In this document: positions 56,393 to 64,000 of the stretch, piece after piece
Layout: every line of letters begins with the position of its first letter
Position numbering within the stretch: the stretch's first letter is position 1
From: Priestia aryabhattai B8W22
GTDB taxonomy: Bacteria > Bacillota > Bacilli > Bacillales > Bacillaceae_H
Direction: 5' to 3'
DNA length: 64,000 bases
Assembly: GCF_000956595.1 (NCBI RefSeq)
Contig: NZ_JYOO01000005.1
Span: forward strand, 124,001 to 188,000
Translations under genes and position numbers: made by a program
Notes under the pieces: model-generated
Databases searched by the model: none
Told to the model about the DNA's origin: nothing
What the model saw: the letters and a program-made list of their open reading frames with translations, nothing else

Positions 56393-56452
56393 TTTACACC
56401 TCCATTATATTCCTTTTTATTTTATCACTATCCCCTTCTCTTTTTGAACAAA

Positions 56453-56478
56453 AAAAGACTGAGGAACTCAGTCTTTTT
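56453..56478 (-). terminator. trmB terminator
   Basis: AAAAAGACTGAG/CTCAGTCTTTTT stem whose first arm contains the trmB stop codon; a GAA centre. Confidence 0.88.
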
Positions 56479-57118
56479 CATTCAGGTATTTTACTTCACA
56501 GCGGTAAATGCGGCTGCCTTTTTGTGAAAATTTCTCTTCATATTCCGTCATAACATTGCCTTCAAAATCACTTTTATGCAAATCTAAGCTAATGTACTTG
56601 AGAAGAAGCCCATATTCTGAAAAGCTTGTCAATGAATACTCAAATAGCCCTTGATTATCTGTTTTAAAGTGAATTTCTCCACCATCAACCAGCAGATTTT
56701 CATACATGCTTAAGAACGTTTTGTATGTTAAACGGCGCTTGGCATGTCTCTTTTTTGGCCATGGATCAGAGAAATTGAGATAAACGCGACCCACATCATT
56801 TTTTGTAAAAAACTCACTAAGGTGGTTAGCATCTACATTCAACAGCTTTAAATTTGGAAGCTCTTCTTCAATCAATCGTTCTAGAGCACTTAAGATGACA
56901 CTTTCGTACATTTCAATTCCAATATAGTTAATATGCGGATTTTGTTTAGCCATCCCTACTAAAAATTGGCCTTTTCCTGTTCCTACTTCAATATGAAGAG
57001 GATTTTCATTCCCAAAAACTTCTTTCCAGTTTCCTTTATACTCCGTTGGGTTTGGAACCACGTATTGGGGATTTTCAGCAATTTTATCTTTTGCCCAAGG
57101 TTTGTTTCGTAATCTCAT
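56468..57118 (-). CDS. trmB: tRNA (guanine-N7)-methyltransferase
   Basis: Methylates G46 in the tRNA variable loop with SAM. It has 216 residues. The SAM motif is [17 protein letters not shown] near 43-59, and the tRNA-specific motif is [16 protein letters not shown] near 115-130. The C-terminal [13 protein letters not shown] is also diagnostic. The start [12 protein letters not shown] at 57118 follows AAGAGGTG. The frame reads ten codons further up. It is syntenic with ytnP and ytzH, as in B. subtilis. Confidence 0.96.
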   Translation of the reverse strand: MRLRNKPWAKDKIAENPQYVVPNPTEYKGNWKEVFGNENPLHIEVGTGKGQFLVGMAKQNPHINYIGIEMYESVILSALERLIEEELPNLKLLNVDANHLSEFFTKNDVGRVYLNFSDPWPKKRHAKRRLTYKTFLSMYENLLVDGGEIHFKTDNQGLFEYSLTSFSEYGLLLKYISLDLHKSDFEGNVMTEYEEKFSQKGSRIYRCEVKYLNEKD

Positions 57119-57245
57119 GTTGCACCTCTTTAATTTATTTTGACGCATTGAAAATGTCGGTTATTCGAAACAACCGACATTCTCATGCATAATTGTGTTT
57201 AGATAGAAAAAAATAAGAGCATCATACGAGAAAGGATGATGCTTA

Positions 57246-57524
57246 ATGCCTTTAAATGCCGAACACCAAATGAATATATTAAAAGATATTTTATCTAATC
57301 ATCAAAGTGATTGCTGCGGAACGGTTGCGGAATGTGAACAGGTTGAACGTTTAATTCAATCAATGTTAGCAAAAGGACATGCTAGCACAGACGTACAAGC
57401 AACACTACAAAACGTGTATCAATACACGCAGGATGCAAAAAGTGCTGCTCATTTAGACGAACATATTCAAACCAATCAACAAAATTTATCACAATGGGTC
57501 CAAGAACTATCTACCTTGTCATAA
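57246..57524 (+). CDS. ytzH: YtzH-like small protein
   Basis: A 92-residue soluble, mostly helical protein (MPLNAEHQMNILKDILSNHQ; two cysteines in SDCCGTVAECEQVERLI; Gln-rich C-terminus). It matches YtzH of B. subtilis (92 residues) in length and place between trmB and ytmP. Function is unknown. The adjacent Cys-Cys plus a third Cys might bind a metal, but this is speculation. The ATG follows AAAGGATGATG. It is convergent with ytmP, six bases apart, with no terminator visible. Confidence 0.85.
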   Translation: MPLNAEHQMNILKDILSNHQSDCCGTVAECEQVERLIQSMLAKGHASTDVQATLQNVYQYTQDAKSAAHLDEHIQTNQQNLSQWVQELSTLS

Positions 57525-57530
57525 TCTTTG

Positions 57531-58355
57531 CTACTGTGCTTGAATGTCGTTGACGAGCAACATCCGAAGATATTCAAGCCAGTAATTCATTTCAGAATGT
57601 TCGTTTTTCGAACGATGCCATTCAATGAATAAAATGGTTTGACTTATCACATACCACTTCATTCTCTTTTTCAAGTTCTCAGTTAGTTCAATCCCATAAT
57701 GCTCAAGCCATTCTTCCCACTGAGATGGATTGATGTACCAATAAAGCAATAAACCTAAATCAATAGCAGGATCTGCAATCATCGCTCCGTCCCAATCGAT
57801 TAAATATAGCTGCGTATTCTCTCCAAGCATCCAGTTATTGTGGTTCACATCACAGTGACACACAACATATTTATCTGTCTGAATGGACGGAAGCTCTGCT
57901 TGTAAATAGCTGATTCCCTGCTCTACAATACTCTCTTTTTGAAGTCGTTCGTCCACGTTCTCTAGAATATCAGCTAGCACGTCTTCGGGAAGAAGCGGTG
58001 TTTTCCCTAACCTTTTCAACATATCTAATAACTCGTTTGAATGATGAATTTTACTAAGCAATTCTGTCACTCGACTCGAATTCATATCTTTTGGTTTTAA
58101 TTCTCGACCATCTAGCCAGTGCTGAGCTGTGATCACATCTCCATTTTCCATTCGTCTTGTCCACACGAGCTTCGGTACAATTCCTTCAGCTGACAATACT
58201 GCTAAAAAAGGTGATGAATTACGCTTTAAAAAAAGCTTTCGGTCTTGAAATTTTGCAAAATAAGCTTCTCCTGTCGCTCCGCCAGCAGGAGTAATTTCCC
58301 ATTCGCTTCCTAATATATCTTCCAACCAATTCACCTTCAATTTCAACACACACAT
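57531..58355 (-). CDS. ytmP: YtmP, phosphotransferase-family kinase
   Basis: An aminoglycoside-phosphotransferase/choline-kinase fold protein. The phosphate loop is ITPAGGATGEAYFAKFQDR near 20-40, the catalytic Brenner motif is VVCHCDVNHNNWML near 165, and YLIDWDGAMIADPAIDLGLL supplies the magnesium-binding Asp. The B. subtilis homolog is YtmP; the substrate is unknown, and a sugar, thiamine or choline-type alcohol is likely from the fold. The start is unclear: no good ribosome site exists. I give the ATG at 58355. Alternatives are GTG 58373 and GTG 58334 (MNWLEDILG), the last aligning best with homologs. Confidence 0.85.
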   Translation of the reverse strand: MCVLKLKVNWLEDILGSEWEITPAGGATGEAYFAKFQDRKLFLKRNSSPFLAVLSAEGIVPKLVWTRRMENGDVITAQHWLDGRELKPKDMNSSRVTELLSKIHHSNELLDMLKRLGKTPLLPEDVLADILENVDERLQKESIVEQGISYLQAELPSIQTDKYVVCHCDVNHNNWMLGENTQLYLIDWDGAMIADPAIDLGLLLYWYINPSQWEEWLEHYGIELTENLKKRMKWYVISQTILFIEWHRSKNEHSEMNYWLEYLRMLLVNDIQAQ

Positions 58356-58422
58356 TTCGTTTAAAAATTTCACTCAATAAAGCAATCTATTAAGACATCA
58401 TGACGTTATTTTCTTAGTAAAT

Positions 58423-58462
58423 AAAAAAGACGGCTATTGAGGATATGTATCAATAGCCATCC
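58423..58462 (-). terminator. amyX terminator / ytmP upstream hairpin
   Basis: GGCTATTGA/TCAATAGCC stem followed by GTCTTTTTT on the minus strand, 55 bases after the amyX stop. Confidence 0.75.
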
Positions 58463-58516
58463 TTTATAAATATTATCTCCATCACACTTTTTTCGTCAAG
58501 TGGTTGAAGACAATAA

Positions 58517-60658
58517 TTATGTTTGAAATAAAATAAGAACGCTAAGCCTTGGAACATTTATAGCATTATCCTCTATAGTAGGATACCCATTTTTATATAC
58601 TTTACAATGATCAAGTACTATTTTCCATGGTCCTTCTGGCAAAACTACTTTTTCTTCCATTAGGCCTTGATTAAAAAACACAATAATATTCTTCCACGGA
58701 CCGTAGGCCAATACGTTTGATAAGAAATAGCCAATAACGGATTTCGGCGTGTTTAGGAAAGAGACATGCTGCCTAATCGCTGAAGCATCCCCCAAGCGAA
58801 ATGCACCGTGCTGTTTGCGAATACGAATCAGCTCTTGAACCCAATTCACATCAGCAGAAAATTCCATTCTTCGATTCCAATCAATTGCATTAATATCATC
58901 GGGTGAATTATAGCTGTTCTCTACGCCTTTTTTAGTGCGGTAAAACTCTTGACCACTATGAAGAAACGGTATGCCTTGCGAAAGAAGCACAATAGCAGTA
59001 GCAAGGCGATGACGACTTCTACGAGTGTCTTCGTCTTCGTCTCCGTTTGAATTCGTTAACTTATCCCACAGCGTATGATTATCATGTGATTCAACATAAT
59101 TAATTGACTGTGCTGGATTTATAAATAAAGCGGGACTGTCTTCTTTATCCAGAATGCTCCCCGCTATCACAGATTGCACCGCTTCTTTTTGATGAATATT
59201 TCCGCTGATAAAACCTTTTTCATGCACATCAAACGTGCTTCCTTTTACAGAATCTCGAAAGCGGTCATTAAAATAGCCGATTTGAGGCGTTTGGCGGGCA
59301 TTCGCCATCATTGCTTTTTGATTGTGGGGAAGAGGAGTATTTAAATCCCAGCCTTCGCCAAACACCAAAATAGTAGAATCAATTTCATTTATTTTTTCCC
59401 GAATGATTTTCATCGTTTCTATATCTAAAATCCCCATGAGGTCAAAGCGAAAACCATCAACATCGTACTCTTTTATCCAAAATAATACTGAATCGATAAT
59501 AAACTTTTGCGCCATTTTCCGTTCAGAAGCAAAATCATTTCCTACTCCCGTCCCGTTCGAAGGCATCCCAAACTCATCATGCCGAAAATAATAGCCGGGA
59601 ACAATTTTTTCAAAAGGTGATTCTTCACGTACAAATACGTGATTATAAACTACATCTATAATAACACGGAATCCCTGTTGATGAAGTGTTGATATTAATT
59701 GCTTCACTTCAACAATACGAGTGGCGGGATTTGAAGGGTCAGCAGAGTAGCTTCCTTCCGGCACATTAAACAACAATGGATTATACCCCCAATTATAAGA
59801 AGCATGAGGATTTAATTCATCTACTCCGCCAAAGTCGTTAATCGGAAGAAATTCAAGGTGGGTCACTCCTAGCTCTTTTAAATAATGGAGACCTGTTGTT
59901 TTGCCTGGCTGACCGCTTGATTCAGTAACAGCTAGGTACGTACCTTTTTTTTCTATCCCGCTTGAAGGATGAACAGAAAAGTCTCGAACATGCATTTCGT
60001 AAATAACGGCATCCGTTGACTGAAGGAAAGGCGGCTTTTCATGGAGATGAACATAGGCTGTATGAAGATTTACCAGAACTCCGTATTCACTATTTGCTGT
60101 AGCTGCAACGGCATAAGGGTCCACCGCTTCATTTGTCCGACCGTTTACATCTATTAAAAATCGATAATAATACCCTTCTTTATCTAAAGAAAGTTCCTTT
60201 TCCCATACGCCTTTTCTTTGACGAGTCATAACGTACAGTTCTTCTTCTCCGCTGTTTGCATGTATTAATTTTAAAACCACTGCTGATGCAGTCGGAGCCC
60301 AGACTTTTATCATAATATGATCTGAATAAAAGGCTGCACCCAAATCATTTTGATTATAATAAAATCTTTCATCAAACTCTTTTGTTCGTATAACAGCCCC
60401 TACTTGCAGCGGAACTTTCTCCCCGTAGTTATCACAGATAACGTACGAATGTCCAATTTCTATGCTATCTTCAACCTTGCCTTCATATTTGATAAAACCT
60501 TCTAATTCATGTACGTTTTCAATAGAGATGGTCTCATGGATTTGTGCACTTTTAATCACAAAAAAATCAATTTGACCTTCATGATAAGAAGTTGGAACTA
60601 AAAGAGTAATACGATCTATTTGATCTAAATAAGCCTGAAACTTATTATCACCAGTCAT
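58517..60658 (-). CDS. amyX: Type I pullulanase
   Basis: Hydrolyses alpha-1,6 branches in pullulan, amylopectin and glycogen-like glucans. It has 713 residues (B. subtilis AmyX 718). There is no signal peptide, so it is cytoplasmic. A CBM48-type domain precedes the GH13 barrel. The type I signature is YNWGYNPLLFNVPEGSY. Conserved regions are VIIDVVYNH, the nucleophile Asp in VDGFRFDLMGI, the acid Glu in VFGEGWDL and YVESHDNHTLWD. The ATG follows AAGGAGGAG. A cre-like site and a perfect -10 lie upstream, so it is likely under catabolite control. Confidence 0.96.
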   Translation of the reverse strand: MTGDNKFQAYLDQIDRITLLVPTSYHEGQIDFFVIKSAQIHETISIENVHELEGFIKYEGKVEDSIEIGHSYVICDNYGEKVPLQVGAVIRTKEFDERFYYNQNDLGAAFYSDHIMIKVWAPTASAVVLKLIHANSGEEELYVMTRQRKGVWEKELSLDKEGYYYRFLIDVNGRTNEAVDPYAVAATANSEYGVLVNLHTAYVHLHEKPPFLQSTDAVIYEMHVRDFSVHPSSGIEKKGTYLAVTESSGQPGKTTGLHYLKELGVTHLEFLPINDFGGVDELNPHASYNWGYNPLLFNVPEGSYSADPSNPATRIVEVKQLISTLHQQGFRVIIDVVYNHVFVREESPFEKIVPGYYFRHDEFGMPSNGTGVGNDFASERKMAQKFIIDSVLFWIKEYDVDGFRFDLMGILDIETMKIIREKINEIDSTILVFGEGWDLNTPLPHNQKAMMANARQTPQIGYFNDRFRDSVKGSTFDVHEKGFISGNIHQKEAVQSVIAGSILDKEDSPALFINPAQSINYVESHDNHTLWDKLTNSNGDEDEDTRRSRHRLATAIVLLSQGIPFLHSGQEFYRTKKGVENSYNSPDDINAIDWNRRMEFSADVNWVQELIRIRKQHGAFRLGDASAIRQHVSFLNTPKSVIGYFLSNVLAYGPWKNIIVFFNQGLMEEKVVLPEGPWKIVLDHCKVYKNGYPTIEDNAINVPRLSVLILFQT

Positions 60659-60696
60659 CCTTTTCTCCTCCTTATGCCAATTACCTCTTTAGTAGC

Positions 60697-60733
60697 ATTA
60701 TATGTAGCAAACGCAAAAACGAAAGCACTTTCA
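60697..60733 (-). promoter_or_regulatory. amyX promoter region with cre-like site
   Basis: A perfect TATAAT at 60702-60697, without a good -35. TGAAAGTGCTTTCG (60733-60720) matches 12 of 14 cre positions and covers the -35 area, where CcpA would block polymerase. Confidence 0.5.
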
Positions 60734-60750
60734 TAGCATGAATGTTCGGA

Positions 60751-61677
60751 TTATTCACCTGCTTCGAATTCCCGGTCAAAATAAATACTCTGGCTGTGTT
60801 CGAGCAGTACCTGAGCTGCTTTCATCTGTTTAAACTTTAAAGGCGCCTTAGATTTCCGAAGTTCATAAAACCATTCTTCATACTTTCTAGCATCTACAAA
60901 TTCAACCTGATAAGGCTCCGCAGCGTAGTCAATGTATCCATTTCTGCTTAGTAATATTTTCTTTACGCTATGTTCAATATCGTGAGTACGATAAATGCTT
61001 CGGACAATTTGCTCCATTCGATTTAACCCAATTAAAGGATTTAATATCTTTTTTTGATCTCTTCCTCTTAACTCTGTCCAAAAATTTTCTTTTGAATACT
61101 GAAAAACAGCGCTTTTATATGTTTCTATTAAACAAATACAGAGGGTTTCCGTTGGAGTAACAATAATGATATCCCCTTCTACCGGAGCTTTATTAATCAG
61201 GAAAATAGGCTTGTACATCACAAGATACGTATCAGGAAAGCGCTGAATAAAATAACGGAGAGCTTCATCATGGTAATATTTACGATCTGCTTGCGAGAAC
61301 TCAAATAAAGTGGATGTAGCCCATTTCATTTGAAGATCAAATACATTTTCTAAAAACAATATTTTCAAATCTTCCGCTGTTTGTGGAAGAGTTGTAAACC
61401 TTAATAGCTCTTGATTTTCCACGCTATCGCTAGAGAACGCTTCTTCCACTTCAAACGTTTGTTTTTTTCTTGTAAACCGCTCTTTTGCTTTTTGCAAAAA
61501 TGAACGTTGAGCTTTTGTTTCTTCTTGTACAGGCGGCTCATGTAATAGCCCTTCTTCAAATAATTGCTTTGCTTTCTTCCAATTATGTTTTTTTAAATGA
61601 TTAAACTGAGACGTGTAGTGATAAACGTCTTTTTCATAACGGGAAATATAATCTTGCACCTTAAGTAGCTGCGCCAC
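60751..61677 (-). CDS. NERD-like domain protein (YtlQ type)
   Basis: A 308-residue soluble protein. The N-terminal 110 residues are charged and helical (YTSQFNHLKKHNWKKAKQLF; RKKQTFEVEEAF). The C-terminal half resembles a NERD (nuclease-related) domain: EGDIIIVTPTETLCICLIETYK with FQYSKENFWTEL, close to the usual ExK core, although the Lys/Glu pair is not clearly intact. Place upstream of amyX matches B. subtilis ytlQ, from memory. Function is unknown. The start MAQLLKVQDYI has no strong ribosome site (the GGGGATTGATG region is nearest). Confidence 0.72.
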   Translation of the reverse strand: MAQLLKVQDYISRYEKDVYHYTSQFNHLKKHNWKKAKQLFEEGLLHEPPVQEETKAQRSFLQKAKERFTRKKQTFEVEEAFSSDSVENQELLRFTTLPQTAEDLKILFLENVFDLQMKWATSTLFEFSQADRKYYHDEALRYFIQRFPDTYLVMYKPIFLINKAPVEGDIIIVTPTETLCICLIETYKSAVFQYSKENFWTELRGRDQKKILNPLIGLNRMEQIVRSIYRTHDIEHSVKKILLSRNGYIDYAAEPYQVEFVDARKYEEWFYELRKSKAPLKFKQMKAAQVLLEHSQSIYFDREFEAGE

Positions 61678-61812
61678 GTTTACATCAATCCCCTAATTAA
61701 AATTCCTCTAAAACTTTGTTCACCGATCATTTCTCTATTATCATCGGCGTTTTCTTTCCTTTGATAAGAGTGATTTTTAAATACCCTCTCTCCATGCTTG
61801 TATGTTCATATG

Positions 61813-62367
61813 CTACTGTGACGGCAAGGAAAAAGATAGTATTTTTTTATATTTAGGTTTGCTAGCAGGATGAACTTCAAAAAGAGCAAACGAACTCACT
61901 TGAAACTGTTCTTTAATCAACGCTTGCTTTAACTGCCCTTCAGAAAGCCCGGCTTCCCCTCCCCACTTCTTTGCAATCGTAATATGAGCACGATAAGGAC
62001 GTTTTTCGTATAAGCCGCTTAGGTCTCCCCATACGGCCTGTATATCCCTTTGTAGATTCATAAGCTTATCATTTGGCTTAAGGCTTACATAAAGCACTCT
62101 AGGCTTGTTATACGCACCGAACACATCGTACTGACCTGTCTGCAGTGAAAAACTTGAATGACGGGAGGCTACTTCTTTTAAGCGACTAATCAGCTTTTCC
62201 TTTTTGTTCCCGACAAATCCTAAAAATTGTAGCGTTATATGATAATCGTCAGGGTATGTCCATTGTTTGAAAGGAAAAGGTGTTAATTCCTTTGCCCAAC
62301 TTTCTGCCTGACGTGCAATGGAGACAGGCACGTTGATTCCAATAAAATAGTGTTGATCACCTTTCAT
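61813..62367 (-). CDS. thpR: RNA 2',3'-cyclic phosphodiesterase ThpR
   Basis: A 2H phosphoesterase (LigT/ThpR family, YtlP in B. subtilis), 184 residues. The two hallmark motifs are YHITLQFLGFVG near 46-57 (H-x-T-L) and RAHITIAKKWG near 130-140 (H-x-T-I). It opens 2',3'-cyclic phosphate ends of RNA; ligase activity is reported only in vitro for the family. Start MKGDQHYFIGINV at 62367 follows AAAGGAGG. The frame reads 12 codons further up. Confidence 0.92.
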   Translation of the reverse strand: MKGDQHYFIGINVPVSIARQAESWAKELTPFPFKQWTYPDDYHITLQFLGFVGNKKEKLISRLKEVASRHSSFSLQTGQYDVFGAYNKPRVLYVSLKPNDKLMNLQRDIQAVWGDLSGLYEKRPYRAHITIAKKWGGEAGLSEGQLKQALIKEQFQVSSFALFEVHPASKPKYKKILSFSLPSQ

Positions 62368-62556
62368 CAAATTCCTCCTTTTCTTTTCATTATCTTTCCC
62401 CAATTTGTTATGTTCAAAAAGAACTAGATTTATTTTAAAGGTTTTTTGGATAAAATAGAGAGGTTTTTCTGAAAATTTGCCATGTGCTTAAAAAATAAGA
62501 ATTTGTGTTATCATAGAAACAATACAGAGAATTTTTATAAGAAAAGGATGAGAAAA

Positions 62557-63489
62557 ATGAAAGTTGTTAACAATATGGCTGATTTGATTGGCGAGACACC
62601 TCTTGTTAAATTAAATCGCCTTCAACCAGCAGATGGAGCATCCGTTTACTTAAAACTAGAATTTTTTAATCCGAGCCGTAGTGTAAAAGACCGTGCTGCT
62701 TTTAATATGATCATGGAAGCTGAAAAAGCAGGCTTGCTCAATGAAAATTCCACAATTATTGAACCAACGAGCGGAAATACAGGTATTGGCTTAGCTATGA
62801 ATGCCGCGGCAAGAGGGTATCGTTCTATTTTAGTCATGCCAGATACCATGACTCAAGAACGAATTAACTTGTTAAAAGCATATGGTGCTGAAGTGGTTCT
62901 AACACCGGGCGATGAAAAAATGCGCGGGGCAATTCGCAAAGCAGAAGAGCTTACAAAAGAAATTCCAAATGCATTTATGCCTATGCAGTTTGAAAATAAT
63001 GCAAACCCTGACGCACATCGAAAAACGACTGCTAAGGAAATTATTGAGGCGATGAACGATTTAGGAAAAGACTTATCCGCTTTTGTTGCTACTGCTGGAA
63101 CAGGCGGAACGATCACAGGCACAGGTGAAGTTCTAAGAGAGAACTACCCAGACATGACCGTTCACGTTGTGGAACCCGCTGGTTCTCCTGTATTATCTGG
63201 AGGAAGACCTGGAAAGCACAAGCTTGTAGGAACAAGCCCTGGATTTATTCCTGATACGCTTAACGTAGATGTTTACGACGAAATTTTAAAAATTAAAGAT
63301 GAACAAGCCTACGATATTACGCGACGCTTAGCTTCTGAAGAAGGAATTTTAGTCGGCCCTTCATCAGGCGCTGCGTGCTATGCTGCTATCGAGGTAGCCA
63401 AAAAATTATCTCCCGATCAAGTGGTCGTATGTATTGCTTGCGATACGGGTGAACGTTATTTATCAAGCGACCTCTTCTCATTTGAATAA
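62557..63489 (+). CDS. ytkP: Cysteine synthase-like protein YtkP
   Basis: A PLP-dependent O-acetylserine sulfhydrylase homolog (310 residues; B. subtilis YtkP 311). The PLP lysine is in FNPSRSVKDRAAFNMI near 42, the substrate loop is EPTSGNTGIGLAMN near 70, the phosphate-binding glycines are ATAGTGGTITGTGEV near 178, and the final GPSSGAACYAAI completes the fold. It could make cysteine from O-acetylserine and sulfide. CysK is expected elsewhere, so it may be a paralog with a special role. The start MKVVNNMADLIGE at 62557 follows AAAAGGATGAG. Confidence 0.92.
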   Translation: MKVVNNMADLIGETPLVKLNRLQPADGASVYLKLEFFNPSRSVKDRAAFNMIMEAEKAGLLNENSTIIEPTSGNTGIGLAMNAAARGYRSILVMPDTMTQERINLLKAYGAEVVLTPGDEKMRGAIRKAEELTKEIPNAFMPMQFENNANPDAHRKTTAKEIIEAMNDLGKDLSAFVATAGTGGTITGTGEVLRENYPDMTVHVVEPAGSPVLSGGRPGKHKLVGTSPGFIPDTLNVDVYDEILKIKDEQAYDITRRLASEEGILVGPSSGAACYAAIEVAKKLSPDQVVVCIACDTGERYLSSDLFSFE

Positions 63490-63523
63490 TAAAAAAAGCG
63501 AACGCAAAGGCGTTCGCTTTTTT
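63490..63523. terminator. Bidirectional terminator, ytkP/pepV
   Basis: AAAAAGCGAACGC/GCGTTCGCTTTTT stem with an AAAG loop between convergent genes. Confidence 0.92.
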
Positions 63524-64000
63524 ATTTAGCTAATTCGTAAATAGCCTGTGCATAGATAGCTGTTGCACGAAGTAAATCTTCAATTACCATGTACTCATCT
63601 TTTTCGTGCGCTACTTCTTCACGGCCTGGGAAAAGAGGGCCAAATGCCACACCCGCTTCTAATGCTCTGGCATATGTTCCTCCTCCGATTGAAATAAGTG
63701 TAGGTTCTTCATTTGTTTGTTCTTGGTAAACCTTTTGAAGCGTTTGAATAAGCTCATGTTTTTGATCGACGTGATGTGGTTTAGAATCTGTAAAATGTTT
63801 GATGGTCATTTGATAAGATTCACTTTTTTCTTTAATCGTATCAATAATATCGTCAATATGAGCTGATACAGGATAGCGAATATTTAAGCCAAAGTGCCCC
63901 GCTTCTTCTTGACTATAAGACATGATTCCCACATTTATCGTTAAATCACCCGTGACCTCATCTTTGCGATTCAAGCCCATTTTTTCTCCTAGTGCATCTT
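63522..64000 (-). CDS. pepV: Dipeptidase PepV, C-terminal part (partial)
   Basis: The last 159 codons of an M20-family dipeptidase; the gene runs off the right edge of the window. Visible are DALGEKMGLNRKDEVTGDL, the dimerisation/catalytic strand GHFGLNIRYPVSAHID, SIGGGTYARAL with the substrate-binding Arg, and the metal-binding His in EEVAHEKDEYMVIEDL. It matches the Xaa-His dipeptidase family (B. subtilis YtjP). PepV cleaves dipeptides in the cytoplasm. It is convergent with ytkP across a strong terminator, as in B. subtilis. The ATG at 63980 is internal and not the start. Confidence 0.92.
   Translation of the reverse strand, partial: DALGEKMGLNRKDEVTGDLTINVGIMSYSQEEAGHFGLNIRYPVSAHIDDIIDTIKEKSESYQMTIKHFTDSKPHHVDQKHELIQTLQKVYQEQTNEEPTLISIGGGTYARALEAGVAFGPLFPGREEVAHEKDEYMVIEDLLRATAIYAQAIYELAK

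Overview
The window is low-GC, AT-rich Bacillus-type chromosome. The organism is most likely Priestia (Bacillus) megaterium. The alpha/beta-type SASP at 23747-23935 matches, as I remember it, SASP-A of that species. The CcpA at 39475-40473 matches the 332-residue B. megaterium protein used for structural work. Gene order follows the ytsJ-to-ytjP arc of the B. subtilis chromosome almost gene for gene, so this is conserved core genome. I see no prophage, IS element, CRISPR array, rRNA or tRNA.

Layout. 1-10.4 kb: 5' end of malic enzyme (cut by the window edge), dnaE, sporulation pair ytrH-ytrI, nrnA, ytpI, ytoI with a small membrane protein, a repeat cluster, ytkL, ald with a structured leader, and a 55-residue acidic protein. 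10.6-18.6 kb: argGH, a small coiled-coil protein, an EcsC-like protein, ackA, ytxK, tpx, gerW (ytfJ). 18.6-26.4 kb: ytfI, a second repeat copy, a frameshifted yteJ, sppA, nadK2, a YtcJ-type amidohydrolase, sspA, thiI-nifZ. 26.4-33.5 kb: ezrA, hisJ/refZ, ytsP, rpsD with its leader, tyrS with a tyrosine T-box. 33.5-42.7 kb: acsA divergent from acuABC, motPS, ccpA, aroA, a third repeat copy, ytxJ. 43-52.9 kb: ytxGH, ampS, murC, an unknown gene, sftA, ytpR, ytpQ. 52.9-64 kb: ytpP, a DUF84 protein, ytoP, ytzB, ytnP, trmB, ytzH, ytmP, amyX, a NERD-like protein, thpR, ytkP and the 3' end of pepV.

How the genes fit together. Carbon overflow control is concentrated here: ccpA lies in the same window as three cre-like sites. 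One is upstream of ackA in an activating position, one is between acsA and acuA, and one is upstream of amyX. AckA makes acetate, AcsA recovers it, and AcuA/AcuC set AcsA acetylation. Other themes are envelope and division (ezrA, refZ, murC, sftA), sulfur transfer to tRNA (nifZ to thiI), translation (rpsD, tyrS, trmB, thpR, ytpR), arginine synthesis, sporulation (ytrHI, gerW, sspA), the MotPS stator, and thiol/stress proteins (tpx, ytxJ, ytpP, ytxGH).

Most worth a second look: (1) a switch-like leader with mutually exclusive helices before ald; (2) a small repeat family with conserved ends but non-homologous hairpin stems, three copies placed just after stop codons, one carrying a nested GC-rich repeat; (3) a single-base frameshift in yteJ; (4) a start-less membrane-protein frame between nifZ and ezrA; (5) several unexplained small genes and inverted repeats. 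Everything comes from reading the sequence; no database search or folding calculation was run.
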